Positions 43,188 through 52,075 are shown, numbered from the stretch's first letter. The stretch: DNA of 64,000 bases from JAADFF01 sp013153035 (GCA_026184435.1 CP046447.1), one strand, 5' to 3'. Translations and numbers: made by a program. The notes: a model not told the origin generated them from the letters alone.

Positions 43188-44514
43188 TTATGTTTCATCG
43201 ATTCTTGTAATATTGCTTGCCTTGGTTTTTAATGGCATTCTTGCTGCTTCTGAAATAGCCTTTGTCTCCATGAAAAGACACCGTATTAAGAGGTTAGTAG
43301 AGGAAGGTTATCGACCTGCGCGTATTCTAGAGAAGTTTTCAGAGGATACAAGTAAGTTTTTCACGACTATACAATTTGGCATTTCATTTGTAGGATTTTT
43401 ATCCTCTATGGTTGCAGCCCAATCATTTGTTGAGCCCCTTGTTCAATGGTTGCACTCGATACATCCAGGAATATCTATATCACTGTTATCTGCTGTTGTC
43501 AATGTGCTTATGTCCATATTGCTTGCTCTGATATTTATGATATTTGGAGAGCTTGTTCCTAAATCTCTTGCTTATCATATGAGTGAAAAGGTGGCATTAA
43601 AAACAGCCACATTCCTCAATATTATTTACACGATTTTTATGCCCTTGATTTTCTTTGTGTCATCTATCGTTAATGGAATTTTGAAATTATTTGGTATTAG
43701 CGAAGTATCATCTTATGCTATATCTGAAGAAGATATCAGGGATATGCTTCAAATAGGTGAGTCTCAAGGAGTTATTGAAGAGACAGAAAAGGAAATGATA
43801 TATTCCATATTCGAGTTTGGTGACAAGGTTGTTAGGGATGTCTTTGTACCTAGACCATATCTGTTTGCCATACCTATTACAAGTACCCTTGAAGAAGCAC
43901 TTGATAAACTCCTTGAATCTGGTCACTCCAGAGCGCCTGTATACGGTGAGAATTTAGACGATATTAGGGGGATTATTCATATTAAGGATGTTGTGAAGGC
44001 CATATATAAAGGAGCAGGCAAATCTATAAACGATATTCTTAGAGCTCCATATTTCATTCCTGAAACATGGCCCCTTGTTAAAGCTTTTATGGAGATGCGG
44101 AAAAATAGAGTTGTTATGGCTATTGTTATTGATGAATATGGTACGGTTTCCGGTATTATTACGATGGAAGATATACTTGAGGAAATTGTTGGAGAGATTC
44201 GAGATGAGTATGATGTTGAAGAAGATCCCATAAAGGTTGTAGAAGAAACAGATACATATACGGTTTATGAAGTCCAAGGAATTGTTTCCTTAAAGGATAT
44301 AGCAGAGGAGCTGGAGGTAGAACTTGACGACAAAGAGGTTGACACTATTGGTGGATTTGTTATATATAAGCTAGGCAGGTTTCCCAAGGTAGGAGATGTT
44401 ATAGAAATTGAAGGTGGGATTACTCTAGAAGTTGTCGATGCAGATAGTAGAAGGGTACGCAAAGTAAGAATAAAAGTGCCTAAGCATAAAACCAACACTG
44501 AGCACGAACGTTAA
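43174..44514 (+). CDS. CorC/HlyC-type membrane protein (DUF21, CBS pair)
   Basis: A 446-aa protein of the CorB/CorC (hemolysin C, YfjD) family. The N-terminal DUF21 domain (~1-190) has about four hydrophobic segments, with ALVFNGILAASEIAFVSMKRHRIKRLVEEG and FGELVPKSLAYH as hallmarks. Two CBS motifs follow (~205-330; VFVPRPYLFAI, VIDEYGTVSGIITMEDILEEIVGEIRDEYD), then the CorC_HlyC domain (~350-435, TIGGFVIYKLGRFPKVGD). Family members export magnesium or related ions. ATG 43174 follows GAGGTG by six bases; GTG 43165 is less likely. A terminator follows. Confidence 0.93.
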   Translation: MGSSNYVSSILVILLALVFNGILAASEIAFVSMKRHRIKRLVEEGYRPARILEKFSEDTSKFFTTIQFGISFVGFLSSMVAAQSFVEPLVQWLHSIHPGISISLLSAVVNVLMSILLALIFMIFGELVPKSLAYHMSEKVALKTATFLNIIYTIFMPLIFFVSSIVNGILKLFGISEVSSYAISEEDIRDMLQIGESQGVIEETEKEMIYSIFEFGDKVVRDVFVPRPYLFAIPITSTLEEALDKLLESGHSRAPVYGENLDDIRGIIHIKDVVKAIYKGAGKSINDILRAPYFIPETWPLVKAFMEMRKNRVVMAIVIDEYGTVSGIITMEDILEEIVGEIRDEYDVEEDPIKVVEETDTYTVYEVQGIVSLKDIAEELEVELDDKEVDTIGGFVIYKLGRFPKVGDVIEIEGGITLEVVDADSRRVRKVRIKVPKHKTNTEHER

Positions 44515-44550
44515 GGTCTTGAAAATATGAGTAAAGCAAGACAAAGAAAA

Positions 44551-44575
44551 GGGGGCTTATGCCCCCCTAATTTTA
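44551..44575. terminator. Bidirectional terminator
   Basis: GGGGGC/GCCCCC stem with a TTAT loop. On the plus strand AATTTTAT follows; on the minus strand TTTTCTTT follows. It ends both the CorC-like gene and the minus-strand GTPase operon. Confidence 0.8.
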
Positions 44576-45268
44576 TACTTCTATAAATCCAGCTTCTTTT
44601 AGTCTAAGGAGTACAGATAATGTTTCTCTAGTACCTATACCGGAACGCTCTGTAAGTTGTTTGACCGTTTTTTTGCCGTCGAGTAGTGAAAATACAAGCC
44701 AATCGGTAAGACTTAGTGTGCTTCCCATAGTGTCTATCATAACATTGTCCGCGAGTATCTTGGGTACAGCATCCATTGGAATGGTCTCTTTGAGGAATTT
44801 CAACTGTTCTCTATATCTAGGAAGCTCCAATGCAATAGTGTCAATAGGAAATTCTATTTTCTTTGGGAAATTATCATATGTATCGAATGATACTGCTAGC
44901 TCTCCTTTTTCTGCCGTGAAGAAAGTAAGAACTAAATCTTCATGATACTTTTTCTGGGCTACGCTTCTTAAGAAGGGGGTCTGAACGAATAGCGGGTGAT
45001 TGTTTAGTATTTTTTCATACCAGATGTTGTGGTGTTCTATAATATCTGGTATTTTTTTAAATGGGTCGAATTTGAATAGAGAGCCGTCGGAGAGCCCTCC
45101 TCTGGGAGCCCTTGCTATGAAGTGTACAACGTTTTCACGAACAGGGATGAAATAGATGAATTCATCATCTTGATAAATCATGTCAAATGTATCCCTTTTG
45201 GAACGGGGAAGTGTTAGTGTTAGCTCTAATGAAATCTCATCTAGTGTAGACCTTAAAATTGGTGGCAT
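44573..45268 (-). CDS. Hypothetical protein with C-terminal winged-helix-like domain
   Basis: A 231-aa protein, last in the GTPase operon. The first ~165 residues are mixed alpha/beta and unrecognised. The last ~60 residues (LSLTDWLVFSLLDGKKTVKQL, then a second helix pair ending RLKEAGFIEV) look like the small winged-helix module found at the end of DUF4388/PATAN-type signalling proteins. It probably acts with the roadblock protein and GTPase. ATG 45268 has GGAGGGG six bases upstream. It ends in a shared bidirectional terminator. Confidence 0.7.
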   Translation of the reverse strand: MPPILRSTLDEISLELTLTLPRSKRDTFDMIYQDDEFIYFIPVRENVVHFIARAPRGGLSDGSLFKFDPFKKIPDIIEHHNIWYEKILNNHPLFVQTPFLRSVAQKKYHEDLVLTFFTAEKGELAVSFDTYDNFPKKIEFPIDTIALELPRYREQLKFLKETIPMDAVPKILADNVMIDTMGSTLSLTDWLVFSLLDGKKTVKQLTERSGIGTRETLSVLLRLKEAGFIEV

Positions 45269-45283
45269 AGATAACCCCTCCTT

Positions 45284-45670
45284 TTATAAGAGATCACCGA
45301 TAATATCGGCGATTTGCGATGCATATCTGGTAAGTATTGTGACCAGTAAGCTCGTATTGCTTCGTTTTGAAGTTATGACGGATATTAATACTTTGTCATT
45401 GACTTTACGAGTTACTAGGATTTCTTCTGACGAATATGTGGCAGAGTACTCAAAATCACCTGCAAGCACTCCCTCACCTATTTGCTCGGATATGGCAAAC
45501 AGAGAGGAAACCATTGCTGCTAATCTCTCTTGAAGTTCAGTATCTGGTACTGTACTAACCAAATGAAATCCGTCAACAGTGGATACGATAGTAGCCCTTA
45601 TTCCTGTTGAGGTTAGTTCTATTCGTTTAAGAATTTCTGCAATTTCTGACTTTACATTGTCTGGTAACAT
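45284..45670 (-). CDS. Roadblock/LC7 domain protein
   Basis: A 128-aa protein of the roadblock/LC7 fold: an N-terminal helix (VKSEIAEILKRIELT), a central strand pair with IRATIVSTVDGFHLVSTVPD, the long helix ERLAAMVSSLFAISEQIGEG, then three strands (YSATYSSEEILVTRKV and VLISVITSKRSNTSLLVTIL) and a final helix. In bacteria such proteins pair with Ras-like MglA/CvnD GTPases as regulators. It sits two bases from the GTPase gene, upstream in the operon. ATG 45670 has GGGAGGG upstream. Confidence 0.85.
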   Translation of the reverse strand: MLPDNVKSEIAEILKRIELTSTGIRATIVSTVDGFHLVSTVPDTELQERLAAMVSSLFAISEQIGEGVLAGDFEYSATYSSEEILVTRKVNDKVLISVITSKRSNTSLLVTILTRYASQIADIIGDLL

Positions 45671-45672
45671 GG

Positions 45673-46224
45673 TTATCCCTCCCCGGCCTTTTCCATTTCT
45701 TCAAACCATTCGAGAACAGTCTGTGCCAGTGCTATAAGAACATCTCTTACACTCTTTTTATCTGTTGCCACACAGGGTACTATTTTGATATTAGGCGGAA
45801 GTCCCATCATGTCTCTTATCTTATCAGGTGGAATAGCTCCTTCCATATCTTGTTTGTTGGCGGCAACGACGAAGGGAACAGGTGCATAAGCAGAAAATGT
45901 TCGGATTATATCCTTGGCTTTCTCTATGGACTGAGGATCTGTGCTATCTACCATTACAATATAACCTAGCATATCTCTACTAAGAATTTCCCACATATGT
46001 TTAAATCTTGATTGCCCGGGGGTACCAAACAGGTATAAAATGAAATCTTCATCAAGTGTTAATTTACCGTAATCTATAGCAACAGTAGTTGTCTCTTTGA
46101 TTTTTTCCTCTGGGTTGGTGATAGGTTGGTCTGTATTGACAACACCTATCTCTGATATAGTTCTAATAAACTCTGTTTTGCCAGAGTTGAATGGGCCTGT
46201 GACAACGACCTTGATATCACTCAT
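45673..46224 (-). CDS. MglA/CvnD-type small Ras-like GTPase
   Basis: A 183-aa single-domain GTPase of the COG2229 type. P-loop GPFNSGKT (10-17), the switch region with TTVAIDYG, FGTPGQSRF (G3, with the FGTPGQ form typical of this family in place of DxxG), AANKQD (G4, base specificity) and VPCVATDKKS (G5). Relatives are CvnD of actinobacterial conservons and MglA, which set cell polarity in Myxococcus. The adjacent roadblock gene is its likely partner. ATG 46224 has GGGGGT upstream. Confidence 0.92.
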   Translation of the reverse strand: MSDIKVVVTGPFNSGKTEFIRTISEIGVVNTDQPITNPEEKIKETTTVAIDYGKLTLDEDFILYLFGTPGQSRFKHMWEILSRDMLGYIVMVDSTDPQSIEKAKDIIRTFSAYAPVPFVVAANKQDMEGAIPPDKIRDMMGLPPNIKIVPCVATDKKSVRDVLIALAQTVLEWFEEMEKAGEG

Positions 46225-46237
46225 GATTCGTACCCCC

Positions 46238-47047
46238 TTATAGCTTCTTTTTCAGCAGATCTATAAAACGTTGGATGACACCTTTCGAGTAAGGCCCTTG
46301 TTTTTTCTTCTTAGTATCTCTCTTCTTAGGTTGAAGTATCCCGAGTTTTAATAGTTCTGTAAGTCTTGCCTTGATTTCTGCTTCGTCCATATCAGGATGG
46401 CTGGCATGTATTTCTTTGATGATATCTTTCGCCCTTTTTGTGGATGTCTTTACCATCAAAAATATTTGCCATGATAAGTCATCGAGTTCTGGATGTTTGA
46501 CAAGTATACTGGCGGCCATCTGAGATACCTCAAGATAGTCATCTTCACTACCGACAAAGCGTTTGAATTCGTTTTCCTTCTGTAGTCTATTCCTTACATC
46601 ATCTAATATTTCAGATATATGTGTTGGTGGTAGTTTGGTAACGACATTTTCGGGTATTTTAAAGTTTGGCAAGAACATAATCTTGGCATTGTTCCATCCT
46701 AGCATGGTTTTTACTTTATCCATAATAAATTGTCTGGCTGCATATACTTCGCCGGAGTTGCGTTCGAGATATTCGGCATATTCTTTCTTGGTGACAACAT
46801 CCCATTCTCTTTGCACAATTTTCGTAAGCATATTTTCATCAAGATTACGTGCATACACGATATACTGTGCTAAAGAGTTTGGTAGTTTAGAGGTTAAAGC
46901 TATTGATATCCATCCTCCAGCAATGTTGATAAGACCTGCCTGATATGTATTGGTACGGTAAATCATAATTACTGCATCATTTTGTTTCCTTTCAAGATAT
47001 GAAAGCAAATCAAGCAAACTGATTGTGTTTGTATCCATTTTTATCAT
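46238..47047 (-). CDS. DUF4388/PATAN-like signalling protein
   Basis: A 269-aa protein. The N-terminal ~100 residues follow the DUF4388 (PATAN) pattern: ISLLDLLSYLERKQNDAVIMI, then a strand and GLINIAGGWISIALTSKLPNS, and a further helical part with EYLERNSGEVYAARQFI. The middle contains a helical bundle with ILVKHPELDDLSWQIFL; the C-terminal ~80 residues look like a winged helix (DMDEAEIKARLTELLKLGIL) followed by a very basic tail (KKRDTKKKKQ). The start overlaps the stop of the membrane gene (ATGA). Likely part of the GTPase pathway; not a known enzyme. Confidence 0.7.
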   Translation of the reverse strand: MIKMDTNTISLLDLLSYLERKQNDAVIMIYRTNTYQAGLINIAGGWISIALTSKLPNSLAQYIVYARNLDENMLTKIVQREWDVVTKKEYAEYLERNSGEVYAARQFIMDKVKTMLGWNNAKIMFLPNFKIPENVVTKLPPTHISEILDDVRNRLQKENEFKRFVGSEDDYLEVSQMAASILVKHPELDDLSWQIFLMVKTSTKRAKDIIKEIHASHPDMDEAEIKARLTELLKLGILQPKKRDTKKKKQGPYSKGVIQRFIDLLKKKL

Positions 47048-47634
47048 CGTTCAGCACCTCTAAGAGTGGTCCTTTTTTTAATAAGTGAACTAATCCCGAC
47101 AAATAGTGCTACAACTGCGGGAACGGAAAAGTGCATATATGTACGGAAAAGTACTGTAAGTAATTCATCGGTTCCCAATGCCATATACATAATATGAGAA
47201 AGCTCGAAGTCTTCTCGGGCAACAATGGGTATAAGTAGATTAGATAGTAGGAGATAGACAAGAACGGTATATGCTTTGCTGGTAAATCCGACATCCATAA
47301 ATATTGTTTTAAGGGCGAGGTCGGCAGGCATGAAGCTAAGGCTAACGACCATGCCTACAAATAATAAGAGACCACCCAGTGTGGTTTTTAACATACTCCA
47401 TGGGCTAAGGGTAGTAATGGGGTATGCTAAGATAAGAATTTTTATTACCAGCGATATGTTGAAAAATGTTTCAGAAGAAAGACCACTGAAAATATATGGA
47501 AGCTCCCATAGAAGAACTGCTATTGCATGTATTACTCCAGTAGGAAGCATCCATAAAACACTCCATAAAATCATTGCGTAAGTGTATATAACACCAGTTG
47601 ATAGATGACCAAATATATTTTGTATTCCCCTCAT
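47044..47634 (-). CDS. Polytopic membrane protein of the GTPase operon
   Basis: A 196-aa protein with about five hydrophobic segments (roughly 12-48, 62-78, 84-107, 122-141, 168-187) and a basic C-terminus. Family not recognised. It is the first gene of the minus-strand operon and overlaps the next by ATGA. The ATG at 47634 is chosen because TATAAT lies seven bases upstream with TTGGAT 16 bp further, so transcription should start at or next to the start codon; the frame stays open to 47718 but would cross the promoter. It may anchor the GTPase system to the membrane. Confidence 0.7.
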   Translation of the reverse strand: MRGIQNIFGHLSTGVIYTYAMILWSVLWMLPTGVIHAIAVLLWELPYIFSGLSSETFFNISLVIKILILAYPITTLSPWSMLKTTLGGLLLFVGMVVSLSFMPADLALKTIFMDVGFTSKAYTVLVYLLLSNLLIPIVAREDFELSHIMYMALGTDELLTVLFRTYMHFSVPAVVALFVGISSLIKKRTTLRGAER

Positions 47635-47641
47635 GTTTGTT

Positions 47642-47669
47642 ATTATACCAAGTGGAGGGATAAATCCAA
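47642..47669 (-). promoter_or_regulatory. Promoter of the GTPase operon, leaderless-type
   Basis: On the minus strand TTGGAT (47669-47664), a 16-bp spacer and TATAAT (47647-47642), with only seven bases to ATG 47634. It overlaps the leader of the divergent helicase gene. Confidence 0.7.
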
Positions 47670-47670
47670 G

Positions 47671-49965
47671 ATGGTAAATAACATATTGAAAAATATTCCT
47701 GTAGATGGTGTAAAACATTTATATGTTGATAACACAGTTTTAGATACTGTAGTTAACGATATATATCCTTCATTACCTTATAAATCTCTTTATGATTATC
47801 AGTACGAGATATTAAATACTATTTCTCATAATAATGTGTTTGTTAGTGCTCCTACAGGTAGCGGTAAGACATTGGCATTTGCCCTTGCCTATGCTCGTAT
47901 GAGAGAGCACCGTCCAGATGCTACTATGCTTGTTATATATCCACGTAAGGCATTGGCAAGAGATCAGATGATTGCCATCGGAGAGATTTATAATTATATT
48001 CCCCATATGAAGTCGGTTAAGCTTATGGCCTATGATGGAGATGTGTCATCACTTCAGAAAAGGGAAGCTTTGCTTGGTGCCGATGTCATTGTCTCTAATT
48101 TTTACGGTATCCATGTTTATCTGGCCAATCATGGTTCATGGGCGAGGTTTCTGTCTAAGCTTTCTCTTATTGTTATAGATGAGACTCATTTGTATTCTGG
48201 TGTATTTGGTACACATGTTTCTTATGTCATTCGGAGACTTAGAAGACTGGCATCTATGTATGGAGCATTTCCTAAGTTTTTACTCTTGTCTGCTACAGTT
48301 TCTGAACCTGATAAATCGGGTGAGCTGCTTGTTGGTTTGCCGTTTGTCTCTGTAGAGGTTTCTGGTCTGTCTATGCACTCTAAAGATTTATATTTTCTTA
48401 CAACATCTTCTGGTAAGGAGAAACGACTGCTTGTATCACTTATACAGCAGCTTATAGATTACGGATATAGGGGCATGGTATTTTTTAACTCTCGAGAGGA
48501 AATGGAACGTATTTACTATGCTATGAGAACTGGGGAGTATGGCGATGAGGTTGCACCATATCGTGCAGGGTATGATGCCGATGAAAGACGGAAGATAGAA
48601 TCTGTCATGCGTAATGGTGATATATCTTTTCTTTTGACAACTTCGGCTATGGAACTGGGTATTGATATTGGTGATATTGATGTGACGGTTTTATACGGTT
48701 TTCCTACGACAGGTTTTTCCTCTTTTTGGCAGAGGGTCGGACGTGCGGGAAGAAAAGCACACGGATATGTCTTTACAGTACTGAAATCGTCCAATGCTTT
48801 GGATATGTATATTTACGACCACCCGGAGATGGTACTAAGTAGAAGAGGAGAACCTCTTCACCTGGATATTACCAATGAAGACATAGGAGAGAAGCAGATC
48901 AGATGTGCCGCGTGGGAATATCCGCTGAAAAAGGATATAGATAGTCGATATTTTCCGCGTGAAATAATAGATGTTTTTCTCAAAAAGCATAAAAGCAAGC
49001 TTATAGTTTCTGATAAAGGGGTAGTACTACTTGATGCTAAACCACATCATGAGGTGTCACTTGATGAGGGTGATAGTGTCAGTTTCCACATTACCGATAT
49101 GGAAACAGGTAACATGATAGAAAAAGTGCAGATGTGGAGAGTGTTGAAAAAACATTATCCTGGTAGCACCTATTTTTATATGGGAAAGTCTTATCTTGTA
49201 GAGCTTATAGATTTAGATAAAAAATTTGTAGGTGTTAAACCTGTCCATGGCATATCTGAAACTATGCCTGTAGGTTGGGAGGATATTCGTGCTATTAATG
49301 TAGCAGCCAAAAAGAAAGTAGGAAGTAGGGAAGTTTATCAAGGAATTTTGGAGATAGAATCGTATACCGTAGGTTATTCCGATAAAACAGGTGTGTATCT
49401 TTATAATGCTCCTCTATATCGCAAATTTTTGACAAAGGGAGTATGGTTTGATGTTTCTCGTGATGATTTAGAAGTATCGTCATCTATGCTTCATTTGCAT
49501 ATACCCATGCTTGGAACAGCTTCTATTACTCAAGATGAGATATTTGCTGGAGCTCTTCATGCACTTGAGCATATTCTTATCAATGTCTTGTCATTAATAT
49601 CTATATCCCCTGATGATGTTGGGGGATATTCTATTCCGTCTATATATAGACATATTGTGGAAGAGATGCAATTTTCCTCTATCGTTTATGTTGAAGAGAG
49701 GCAACAATTTCCTAGGGTTACATTAGATATTAAAGACCAGGCTAGAGTGTATATATACGACGGTCATCCAGGTGGTGTGGGTATAGCCGAGCGAATCTTC
49801 GATAAGTTCGAAGATGTTGTCGTATATGCTGCTCGTCGTCTTGATGATTGTTCCTGTAAAAAGGGATGTCCTGCATGTGTTATGAGTCATCAGTGTGGTA
49901 ACGGAAACAGACCGCTTAATAAACTCGGAAGTAGGTCTTTACTTCGAACACTTTTTCTGGTATAA
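47671..49965 (+). CDS. DEAD/DEAH helicase with C-terminal DUF1998 cysteine cluster (MrfA-like)
   Basis: A 764-aa superfamily 2 helicase. Motifs: Q-like YDYQYEIL, Walker A APTGSGKTLAFAL, VIYPRKALARDQ (Ia), VIDETHLYSGVFG (DEAD-like II), LLSATVSEP (III), TTSAMELGIDIGDIDVTVLYGFP and QRVGRAGRKAHG (VI). The C-terminal DUF1998-type region ends with the cluster C-S-C-KKG-C-PA-C then QCGNGN, expected to bind zinc or an Fe-S cluster. MrfA (YprA) acts in mitomycin repair in Bacillus; MrfB is not present. ATG 47671 is 11 bases after GGAGGG, a long spacing; the frame is open from 47605. Confidence 0.88.
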   Translation: MVNNILKNIPVDGVKHLYVDNTVLDTVVNDIYPSLPYKSLYDYQYEILNTISHNNVFVSAPTGSGKTLAFALAYARMREHRPDATMLVIYPRKALARDQMIAIGEIYNYIPHMKSVKLMAYDGDVSSLQKREALLGADVIVSNFYGIHVYLANHGSWARFLSKLSLIVIDETHLYSGVFGTHVSYVIRRLRRLASMYGAFPKFLLLSATVSEPDKSGELLVGLPFVSVEVSGLSMHSKDLYFLTTSSGKEKRLLVSLIQQLIDYGYRGMVFFNSREEMERIYYAMRTGEYGDEVAPYRAGYDADERRKIESVMRNGDISFLLTTSAMELGIDIGDIDVTVLYGFPTTGFSSFWQRVGRAGRKAHGYVFTVLKSSNALDMYIYDHPEMVLSRRGEPLHLDITNEDIGEKQIRCAAWEYPLKKDIDSRYFPREIIDVFLKKHKSKLIVSDKGVVLLDAKPHHEVSLDEGDSVSFHITDMETGNMIEKVQMWRVLKKHYPGSTYFYMGKSYLVELIDLDKKFVGVKPVHGISETMPVGWEDIRAINVAAKKKVGSREVYQGILEIESYTVGYSDKTGVYLYNAPLYRKFLTKGVWFDVSRDDLEVSSSMLHLHIPMLGTASITQDEIFAGALHALEHILINVLSLISISPDDVGGYSIPSIYRHIVEEMQFSSIVYVEERQQFPRVTLDIKDQARVYIYDGHPGGVGIAERIFDKFEDVVVYAARRLDDCSCKKGCPACVMSHQCGNGNRPLNKLGSRSLLRTLFLV

Positions 49966-49966
49966 T
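49938..49966 (+). promoter_or_regulatory. Promoter of tRNA-Thr
   Basis: TTTACT (49938-49943), 17 bp, TATAAT (49961-49966), about 37 bases before the tRNA. The -10 overlaps the stop codon region of the helicase gene. Confidence 0.6.
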
Positions 49967-50003
49967 CATTTTGCGACTGGCAAGAGTCAGGGTTAGGCTG
50001 GAA

Positions 50004-50080
50004 GCCGGGATAGCTCAGTCGGCCAGAGCGGGTGATTTGTAATCACCAGGTCGCGGGTTCGAGTCCCGCTCCCGGCTCCA
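50004..50080 (+). tRNA. tRNA-Thr (anticodon TGT)
   Basis: GCCGGGA acceptor (50004-50010) pairs with TCCCGGC, discriminator T, encoded CCA at 50078-50080. Anticodon stem GGTGA/TCACC closes the loop TTTGTAA. T-arm GCGGGTTCGAGTCCCGC is standard. Confidence 0.97.
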
Positions 50081-50082
50081 TG

Positions 50083-50110
50083 AAAAGGGGCGGTGAGCCC
50101 CTTTTTCTTG
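50083..50110 (+). terminator. Rho-independent terminator of tRNA-Thr
   Basis: AAAAGGGGC/GCCCCTTTT stem with a GGTGA loop and T-rich tail. Confidence 0.85.
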
Positions 50111-50151
50111 TTTTGTTGGATTATATTGTTAAATAATTGTTTTTAGTTATG

Positions 50152-50202
50152 TGTGAACGATGTTTATATGTGTGGTATGATTGTGTTGTGAACAATGTTT
50201 AT
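50152..50202 (+). promoter_or_regulatory. Paired 16-bp repeats upstream of ABC exporter (candidate operators)
   Basis: TGTGAACGATGTTTAT at 50152-50167 and TGTGAACAATGTTTAT at 50187-50202 differ at one base and are 35 bp apart. Each holds the imperfect dyad AAC-NNN-GTT. They lie in the leader of the exporter gene, just before its SD. Confidence 0.45.
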
Positions 50203-50217
50203 GAGGAGGTGAGATGT

Positions 50218-51186
50218 ATGGAAAATGCCATACATGTGGAAAATTTGGTAAAGAAGTATGGAAACTTTGAGGCTGTTAAAGGTATATCGTTTGATGTTAG
50301 GAAAGGGGAGCTATTTGCCTTTCTTGGGCCTAACGGGGCTGGTAAATCCACAACAATTAATATTCTTGTGACAGTGCTGAAACCCACATCGGGTATTGTT
50401 TATGTAGCTGGTCATGATGTTGTTAGAGAAAAGTTGCAAGTGAGACAGCGTATAGGTGTTGTATTTCAAGATCCATCTCTTGATTCTCGTCTTACCGTTG
50501 AGGATAATCTTAAGATACATGGCTATGTTTATGGTATTTATGGCAGAGAACTTCAGAAACGTATGGATGAGGTCCTAGATATTGTTGAGCTTAAAGGAGT
50601 CAAAAAAAGACTTGTGAAACATCTATCTGGTGGTATGAGAAGAAGACTTGAAATAGCTCGTGGACTAATGCATACACCACAGGTGTTGTTTTTAGATGAA
50701 CCAACAACAGGTCTTGACCCACAAAACAGAGCTAAAATTTGGGATTATGTGGAAAATATCCGTACCACTGGAACAACGGTGTTTTTTTCTACTCACTATA
50801 TGGATGAAGCAGAATATGCTGATAGAGTTGCTATTATGGACCATGGAAAAATTCTTGCCCTAGATACGCCAGATGCCTTGAAGAAAGGCATTGGTGGCAA
50901 TATGATTGTTATTGGTGTGAAAAAAGACAAAACTGATAGTGTGTTGGAAAAACTAAAGCAGATGGGCTTTACACCACATAAGGCAAATGATGGCAAGATA
51001 TGGATACCTGTATCTGACACGGCCTCAACAATTCCACAGCTGTTTAGTGCTTTGGGAGATGTCATTACTGAGGTTGATATTCGTATACCAACGCTCAATG
51101 ATGTGTTCCTCACATTGACAGGTAGAGAGCTGAGAGATGACGAGTCTTCTCCGGAGAAATTTGTTCCAATGAGGTTTAGGAGGTGA
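50218..51186 (+). CDS. DrrA-type ABC transporter ATP-binding protein
   Basis: A 322-aa ATPase of the drug/polyketide exporter branch. Walker A GPNGAGKST (~40-48), Q-loop VVFQDPSLD, signature LSGGMRRRLEIARGL, Walker B VLFLDEPTTGLD and H-switch FFSTHYMDEAE are all intact. A C-terminal ~90-residue extension with PTLNDVFLTLTGRELRD is typical of the DrrA/CcmA-like group. ATG 50218 has GGAGGTG upstream; an in-frame upstream stretch with several cysteines lacks an SD. It is coupled to its permease (start six bases after the stop). Substrate unknown. Confidence 0.93.
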   Translation: MENAIHVENLVKKYGNFEAVKGISFDVRKGELFAFLGPNGAGKSTTINILVTVLKPTSGIVYVAGHDVVREKLQVRQRIGVVFQDPSLDSRLTVEDNLKIHGYVYGIYGRELQKRMDEVLDIVELKGVKKRLVKHLSGGMRRRLEIARGLMHTPQVLFLDEPTTGLDPQNRAKIWDYVENIRTTGTTVFFSTHYMDEAEYADRVAIMDHGKILALDTPDALKKGIGGNMIVIGVKKDKTDSVLEKLKQMGFTPHKANDGKIWIPVSDTASTIPQLFSALGDVITEVDIRIPTLNDVFLTLTGRELRDDESSPEKFVPMRFRR

Positions 51187-51191
51187 TTACC

Positions 51192-52067
51192 ATGGGGCTT
51201 AGAGTAGCTTATATTGTGTGGTGGAGAGAGCTTCGTCGTTATATGCTTGATAGAGGAAGAATGATAGCCATGTTCTTTCAGCCATTGATGTTTCTTATTG
51301 TTATGGGCTATGGTATTAACAGCGTTTTCCCTAAAGATCTTATGGGGTTTGACTATATGAAATTTTTATTTCCTGGTATCTTGGCTATGACAGTATTTAT
51401 GACGGCATTTATGGGAGGTATTACTGTTATCTGGGATAGAGAGTTTGGATTCTTAAAGGAGCTTATGGTAGCCCCGGTCAGACCGACTTGGGTTGTAGTT
51501 GGGCGGATATTGGGTTCTGCTACTGTTGCTACTATTCAGGGAATTATCTTTATGATAATAGGCTATTTTCTTGGTATACGTCCCGATCTTATGATGACAT
51601 TGAAAATTGTTGCCACGACCTTTGCCCTTGGTATTATGGTTGGGGGATTAGGCATATATATGGGTAGTGCTATGAAAACTACAGAGAACTTTATGGCACT
51701 GATGAATATGATTGTTCAGCCTATGTTATTCTTGTCAGGTGCATTTTTCCCTATAGATAATATCCCCAACTGGCTTAAGTGGTTTGTGTATGTCAATCCG
51801 CTAACATATGCTGTTGACCTGATGCGGCATATTACTGCATCTATGATAAAAATAGAGACACTTTCAATGCCACAGATACCGCAGAATTTACCACCTCAGG
51901 CTATGCAAGCTCTTAAGCCTATTATGGATATGCTTAATTCACTGATGTCAACGAGACCTAATGTGACACACTTTTCTATGCAAACCGACATACTTGTAAT
52001 GGCAGGGTTTACTGTGGTGTTTGTTTTGCTTGCTGGTTGGAAGTTTGCCGTATCTGAAGGGGTGTAA
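51192..52067 (+). CDS. ABC-2 type transporter permease
   Basis: A 291-aa membrane protein with six predicted spans: about 24-44, 58-80, 105-130, 137-160, 172-192 and 268-288. VVGRILGSATVATIQGIIFMIIGYFLG and QPMLFLSGAFFPIDNIPNWLKWFVYVNPLTYAVDLMR are characteristic of ABC-2/DrrB permeases. A methionine- and proline-rich loop (~215-260) lies before the last span. It pairs with the ATPase directly upstream. ATG 51192 has GGAGGTG seven bases upstream. Confidence 0.93.
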   Translation: MGLRVAYIVWWRELRRYMLDRGRMIAMFFQPLMFLIVMGYGINSVFPKDLMGFDYMKFLFPGILAMTVFMTAFMGGITVIWDREFGFLKELMVAPVRPTWVVVGRILGSATVATIQGIIFMIIGYFLGIRPDLMMTLKIVATTFALGIMVGGLGIYMGSAMKTTENFMALMNMIVQPMLFLSGAFFPIDNIPNWLKWFVYVNPLTYAVDLMRHITASMIKIETLSMPQIPQNLPPQAMQALKPIMDMLNSLMSTRPNVTHFSMQTDILVMAGFTVVFVLLAGWKFAVSEGV

Positions 52068-52075
52068 GAGAAGTA

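Noticed and set aside
44527..44586. 19-codon ORF after the CorC-like gene
   Set aside because: It has no SD and runs through the terminator hairpin; most likely chance.
50137..50217. Cysteine-containing N-terminal extension of the ABC ATPase
   Set aside because: The in-frame stretch has no SD, while ATG 50218 has a strong one and gives the normal family N-terminus.
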